Positions 12,310 through 15,287 of a stretch of 15,287 nucleotides of DNA are shown piece by piece. Location: contig NZ_JAXEWM010000234.1 of the NCBI RefSeq assembly GCF_034113885.1, positions 1-15,287 of the forward strand, written 5' to 3'. Below the pieces are notes generated by a model that did not search any database, was not told where the DNA came from, and worked only from the letters and a program-made list of their open reading frames with translations. The position numbers were made by a program, and so were the translations under genes. The stretch's first letter is position 1. Each line of letters opens with the position of its first letter. This DNA comes from Intestinibacter sp034113885 (GTDB taxonomy: Bacteria; Bacillota; Clostridia; Peptostreptococcales; Peptostreptococcaceae).

Positions 12310-13299
12310 ATGAATACTAAAAATCCAAAAATTAGTGTTATTATTCCAGTTTACAATACGTCTATTTACTTACGCCAATGTCTAGACTCTGTTTTAGAGC
12401 AAGATTTTGACGATTACGAGGTAATATGCGTAAATGATGGATCTACAGATGACTCTCTTGAAATTTTAAGAGAATACGAAAAAAAATCATCTAAAATAAA
12501 AGTCATAGACCAAACAAACAGCGGTGTTGCGACTACACGTAATACAGGGCTTAAAAATGCTTCAGGAGATTTCCTTGCATTTTTGGATAGTGACGATTTT
12601 ATAAGAGAAAATTACTTGAGCAAATTATACAACGCTGCTTTAAAGACTAAAAGCGATATAGTTATATGCAATTTCTACAGATACTACGAGCAAACTAATT
12701 TTGCAAAGCCTGTATTTTATAGATTTAGAAGAGGCCAATTTAATAAATACGAAATATTAAAGGGGCTAATTCCAGACAACCTAATTCATTCATATCTATG
12801 GAATAAATTATGGAAGAGGGAAATATTTGAAAATCACAATATATTTCCAAATATGAAATTTGAAGATTTGGCGATTATGTCGGAATTAATATACAAAGCA
12901 AACAAAATAACAGTTATACCAGATGCTCTTTACTACTACAGAATAAGAAAAACTAGTATAGTTAGAAGTATTTCTCTACAAACTCAAAACGACTATCTAA
13001 AGGCATATGCCCTTATTCGTCTGTTCTTAGAAGAAAATAAAGAATATCAAAGATTCAAAAGACAGTACTTCTATCTATCACTTAAAGTCTACATAGTTAT
13101 GATAGCTGTGAATTTTATGCTACTTAAAGAACAGCCTTCTTTAAAGCTGTTTATGCAAAATATGCTATCTACAAAGCTATTTATGAAAAGTTGCCAATTA
13201 GATGATTTTACGATGACTAGAGAGGACATACTAAATAGCAGTGTTTTATCGAGCATATTAAACAATATGAGGTTATTAAATACAAAAACTCCAAAGTAA
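12310..13299 (+). CDS. Family 2 glycosyltransferase
   Basis: The 329-residue product has a classical GT-A domain in its N-terminal two-thirds: I-S-V-I-I-P-V-Y-N (8-16), L-x-x-C-L-D-S-V-L-x-Q, V-I-C-V-N-D-G-S-T-D-D (38-48), the G-V-A-T-T-R-N-T-G segment (72-80), and the metal-binding D-S-D-D (93-96). Downstream S-Y-L-W-N-K-L-W-K and F-E-D-L-A are typical of the bacterial polysaccharide and cell-wall GT2 branch. It should transfer a sugar from a nucleotide donor to a glycan or lipid acceptor at the cytoplasmic face. Donor and acceptor are not predictable. The C-terminal 110 residues are helical with one hydrophobic stretch (about 260-272) that may touch the membrane. ATG 12310 follows SD AAGGTGGTGA. 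It is a lone gene, not part of a visible polysaccharide cluster. Confidence 0.9.
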   Translation: MNTKNPKISVIIPVYNTSIYLRQCLDSVLEQDFDDYEVICVNDGSTDDSLEILREYEKKSSKIKVIDQTNSGVATTRNTGLKNASGDFLAFLDSDDFIRENYLSKLYNAALKTKSDIVICNFYRYYEQTNFAKPVFYRFRRGQFNKYEILKGLIPDNLIHSYLWNKLWKREIFENHNIFPNMKFEDLAIMSELIYKANKITVIPDALYYYRIRKTSIVRSISLQTQNDYLKAYALIRLFLEENKEYQRFKRQYFYLSLKVYIVMIAVNFMLLKEQPSLKLFMQNMLSTKLFMKSCQLDDFTMTREDILNSSVLSSILNNMRLLNTKTPK

Positions 13300-13319
13300 A
13301 AATTACTTTGGAGCTTTTT
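13284..13319. terminator. Bidirectional terminator between the glycosyltransferase and adenosyltransferase genes
   Basis: A perfect 11-bp stem pairs CTCCAAAGTAA (13289-13299) with TTACTTTGGAG (13303-13313) with a 3-nt loop. The plus-strand stop codon (13297-13299) is inside the stem. Ts follow on the plus strand (13315-13319) and As precede it (13284-13288), so both converging transcripts can end here. Confidence 0.88.
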
Positions 13320-13351
13320 AACATAAATCATTTGCAAGTAGAAATTACTTA

Positions 13352-13876
13352 CTAAAATTTTACAGGAATTATTTCCTCTTCACTGTAGCGAGCTAAAATA
13401 TATAAAAAGTCTGATAATCTATTTACATATTTAAGGAGTATAGGGTTTATTTTATCTTCTCTAGATAAAGTTAAAATTCTTCTTTCGGCCCTTCTGCACA
13501 CAGTTCTAGCAATATGTAAATTTGCCGCACACACTGATGTGCCTGGAACTATAAATTCATTTATCTTTTCTATTTTTTCTGTATAATGATCTATTAATTC
13601 TTCTAATTTTTCTATATCCTCTTCTTTAGTAATATTTTTATATCTCTCGTAATTTATAGTCGATAATTCTGCTCCGACATCAAATAATTTCTTTTGGATT
13701 TCTCTCAATACTTGTTTATCTTGATTTTCCTTTAGATAATTGACACAAAGTCCAATATACGAATTTAATTCGTCGATTGTTCCATAGGCTTCTACTCTAA
13801 TGCTGTCTTTTTCTATCTTTGTACCACCAATTAGAGATGTAGATCCTTTGTCACCTTGTCTAGTATAAATCTTCAT
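13352..13876 (-). CDS. PduO-type cob(I)yrinic acid a,c-diamide / cob(I)alamin adenosyltransferase
   Basis: This enzyme moves the adenosyl group of ATP to cob(I)alamin, making coenzyme B12. The 174-residue product matches the PduO/MMAB family: ATP-binding T-R-Q-G-D-K-G-S-T-S-L-I-G-G (5-18), Y-G-T-I-D-E-L-N-S-Y-I-G (31-42), the R-T-V-C-R-R-A-E-R-R block (about 123-132) and Y-V-N-R-L-S-D-F-L-Y-I-L-A-R (about 149-162). It folds as a helical bundle and works as a trimer in the cytoplasm. ATG 13876 has SD AAAGGGG. It lies 24 nt after the alpha/beta hydrolase gene and is probably co-transcribed, although no functional link is obvious. No cobalamin riboswitch can fit in the gap. No B12-dependent enzyme is in the window. 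Confidence 0.95.
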   Translation of the reverse strand: MKIYTRQGDKGSTSLIGGTKIEKDSIRVEAYGTIDELNSYIGLCVNYLKENQDKQVLREIQKKLFDVGAELSTINYERYKNITKEEDIEKLEELIDHYTEKIEKINEFIVPGTSVCAANLHIARTVCRRAERRILTLSREDKINPILLKYVNRLSDFLYILARYSEEEIIPVKF

Positions 13877-13901
13877 AATTAAAACCCCTTTCTTTACAAA
13901 A

Positions 13902-14837
13902 TTAAATATATTTATTTACAAAGCTATCTATTTCACCCCAGTATTTATCTGGATTTTCGCTTTCAGCATGTGCATGTGAAGCTCCTTCTATAATTAATTT
14001 TTTCTTCTCGCTTGCGCAGGCTTCGTAAAGCTCGTCTAACATGTAAAATGGAACGAATGTATCATCATCCCCGTGCACAAACATCATAGGAACCTTTGAG
14101 TTTTTAACACATTCTATAGGACAAGCCTCATTTAAATAATATCCAGCCTTTACTTTAACTATCAAATTAGCTATATTCAATATCGGAAATGAAGGCACAT
14201 TAAATAATTTCTTAAGCTGATATTTAAATTGCTCTAATGCTGATGAATATCCGCAATCTTCTATTATGACCTTTACATTTTTGGGAAGCTCCTCCTGAGA
14301 ACTCGCTATCATAACTGTAGCAGCCCCCATTGAAACTCCATGAACTAAAATCTCACATTCGCTATCTTTTGAAACAATATACTTAAGCCACTCAATTAAA
14401 TCCTTGGCATCATGATACCCCATTCCTATATAATTACCTTTGCTCTTGCCGTGACCTCTTAAATCAACAGCTAAAATATTGTATCCTATATCGTAATAGT
14501 GCAATGCCTTGGTACTAAGACTGAATGCATCTGTCATATATCCATGTACTGTAACTGCCCATTTATTAGTATTTTTATTTGATACAACCTCGTGAGCATG
14601 TAATTTCAATCCATCAAAGGAATTTGTAAAAACATCCTTAAACTTAGAGCTTTTTTCTAGCCATTCCTCTTCTTCAGTCAGCTCGTGATGGCTTAAACCA
14701 TCATTACCGAAAATCATCTTCTTTGAAGAATTTGGATTTATCGCTAGATTATAAAAAAAGTTTCCCGCAAAAAACAATGCTATAATTGCCACAACTGCCA
14801 ACGTTATAATTACCGCAAAAAAAATCTTTATATTCAT
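13902..14837 (-). CDS. Membrane-anchored alpha/beta hydrolase (YqkD-like)
   Basis: The 311-residue product has an N-terminal membrane helix (about residues 5-30), then a spacer and an alpha/beta hydrolase domain. Visible are the oxyanion-hole H-G-Y-M (98-101), D-L-R-G-H-G-K-S (125-132), the nucleophile elbow G-V-S-M-G-A with Ser169, the acid Asp259 in H-G-D-D-D-T-F-V-P, and the base His288 in G-A-S-H-A. The catalytic triad is complete. The domain pattern and anchor resemble Bacillus YqkD and related serine hydrolases or peptidase S9-like proteins; the substrate (ester, amide or peptide) is not determined. ATG 14837 has an SD AAAGGA with a long spacing of about 12 nt. A promoter candidate lies about 85 bp upstream. 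It is first of a two-gene unit with the adenosyltransferase. Confidence 0.88.
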   Translation of the reverse strand: MNIKIFFAVIITLAVVAIIALFFAGNFFYNLAINPNSSKKMIFGNDGLSHHELTEEEEWLEKSSKFKDVFTNSFDGLKLHAHEVVSNKNTNKWAVTVHGYMTDAFSLSTKALHYYDIGYNILAVDLRGHGKSKGNYIGMGYHDAKDLIEWLKYIVSKDSECEILVHGVSMGAATVMIASSQEELPKNVKVIIEDCGYSSALEQFKYQLKKLFNVPSFPILNIANLIVKVKAGYYLNEACPIECVKNSKVPMMFVHGDDDTFVPFYMLDELYEACASEKKKLIIEGASHAHAESENPDKYWGEIDSFVNKYI

Positions 14838-14921
14838 TAGAATCGCTATCCTTTCAATAATATATTATGTAATTTTTTGATTTAATAACCGCCAGGTTAA
14901 GATTTTTATCAATTTAATTAA

Positions 14922-14950
14922 ATTTTATCCATATTATCGCCTTTTTACAA
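14922..14950 (-). promoter_or_regulatory. Likely promoter of the hydrolase-adenosyltransferase unit
   Basis: On the minus strand TTGTAA (14950-14945), a 17-bp spacer and TAAAAT (14927-14922) form a reasonable sigma-A promoter, giving a leader of about 80 nt. Within that leader TAACC-GCCA-GGTTA (14886-14899) is a short palindrome whose GC content stands out from its surroundings. Confidence 0.5.
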
Positions 14951-15113
14951 CTATTATAATTTAATTATAAAAAATTTTTCATAAAAAAATGTTCAACAAT
15001 ATAGACTCTATTATCATATATATCTATCTAGCGAAGCTACTACTTTCTTCCCAACCATTGTGAATATGTTTAAGAACTTTGTGAAGAATTATATACTTTT
15101 TAATATTTATTTA

Positions 15114-15287
15114 TTAAAATAACTCTACAAATCTATTTTTTATCATATACTGAGTAACATAAAGATCATCTGTTGCTAATTTCATAAATAATTCTTTTAT
15201 TCGATTAAATTCTTTATATTTCTTACTTATAAATAAAAATTTAAACCACGTCAAATAATTATTTAAATACTTAGTGGCAACACCGTT
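15114..15287 (-). CDS. Transposase C-terminal fragment, cut by the window edge (IS1595-like)
   Basis: An open frame enters from the right edge and ends with TAA at 15116-15114; 57 codons are visible. The first residues, N-G-V-A-T-K-Y-L-N-N-Y-L-T-W-F, resemble the conserved C-terminal end of IS1595/ISXO2-like transposases (G-V-S-T-K-Y-L-x-N-Y-L-x-W-F). The tail is Lys- and Phe-rich, as is usual after this motif. I assign transposase with fair confidence and the family more tentatively. The rest of the gene lies outside the window. The end of the element should fall somewhere in 14990-15113, but I could not identify its terminal inverted repeat. Confidence 0.6.
   Translation of the reverse strand, partial: NGVATKYLNNYLTWFKFLFISKKYKEFNRIKELFMKLATDDLYVTQYMIKNRFVELF

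Noticed and set aside
13877..13901. Cobalamin riboswitch before the adenosyltransferase gene
   Set aside because: Only 25 nt separate it from the upstream gene, far too little, and no B12-box-like motif was seen in the leader of the upstream hydrolase gene.

Overview
The window is AT-rich, uses strong Shine-Dalgarno (SD) sites, has frequent TTG starts and compact intrinsic terminators, and encodes typical low-GC Firmicute families (LexA with a Bacillus/Clostridium-type SOS box, PadR, YitT, VanR/VanS-like proteins, DUF1294). It looks like chromosome of a member of the Clostridia. The gene set and codon style are compatible with Peptostreptococcaceae, but the sequence alone does not fix the genus. 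No rRNA, tRNA or CRISPR array was seen.

Layout. Bases 1-350 hold a small DUF1294 membrane protein gene ending in its own terminator. Bases 350-1437 are a minus-strand operon: padR regulator, a HAAS-type membrane protein, and a 56-residue ORF not previously listed. A YitT-family membrane protein gene (1591-2439, +) starts divergently from padR; both promoters are near consensus and their -35 boxes are 7 bp apart. Next comes a minus-strand pair, a SIMPL-domain protein and an aspartate/glutamate racemase (3885-2509), divergent from a tyrosine recombinase (4034-5194) with a 25-bp perfect palindrome between them. lexA follows, with an SOS box on its -35 element, and converges on deoD (6755-6036, -) across a shared terminator.

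From 7018 to 12050 most genes lie on the minus strand: an unrecognised membrane-anchored protein (7533-7018), an overlapping three-gene unit of a VanY-like peptidase homologue, a VanR-like response regulator and a VanS-like kinase (10171-7712), and an RtcB RNA ligase gene followed by an unrecognised 141-residue gene (12050-10358). Terminators separate these units. A family 2 glycosyltransferase (12310-13299, +) converges on a minus-strand pair, an alpha/beta hydrolase and a PduO-type cobalamin adenosyltransferase (14837-13352). The right edge cuts a transposase gene whose last 57 codons are visible, so an insertion sequence probably borders the window.

How the genes work together. Most units are independent housekeeping or accessory genes (SOS control, purine salvage, RNA repair, B12 activation). 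The most unusual unit is the VanY-VanR-VanS operon. Its VanY-like protein keeps all three zinc ligands, but both non-metal catalytic residues expected in the family are replaced (Arg to Ile, Glu to Asn). The kinase has only a short outer loop. No D-Ala-D-Lac or D-Ala-D-Ser synthesis genes accompany it. I infer a cell-wall sensing or binding role rather than a glycopeptide resistance cassette.
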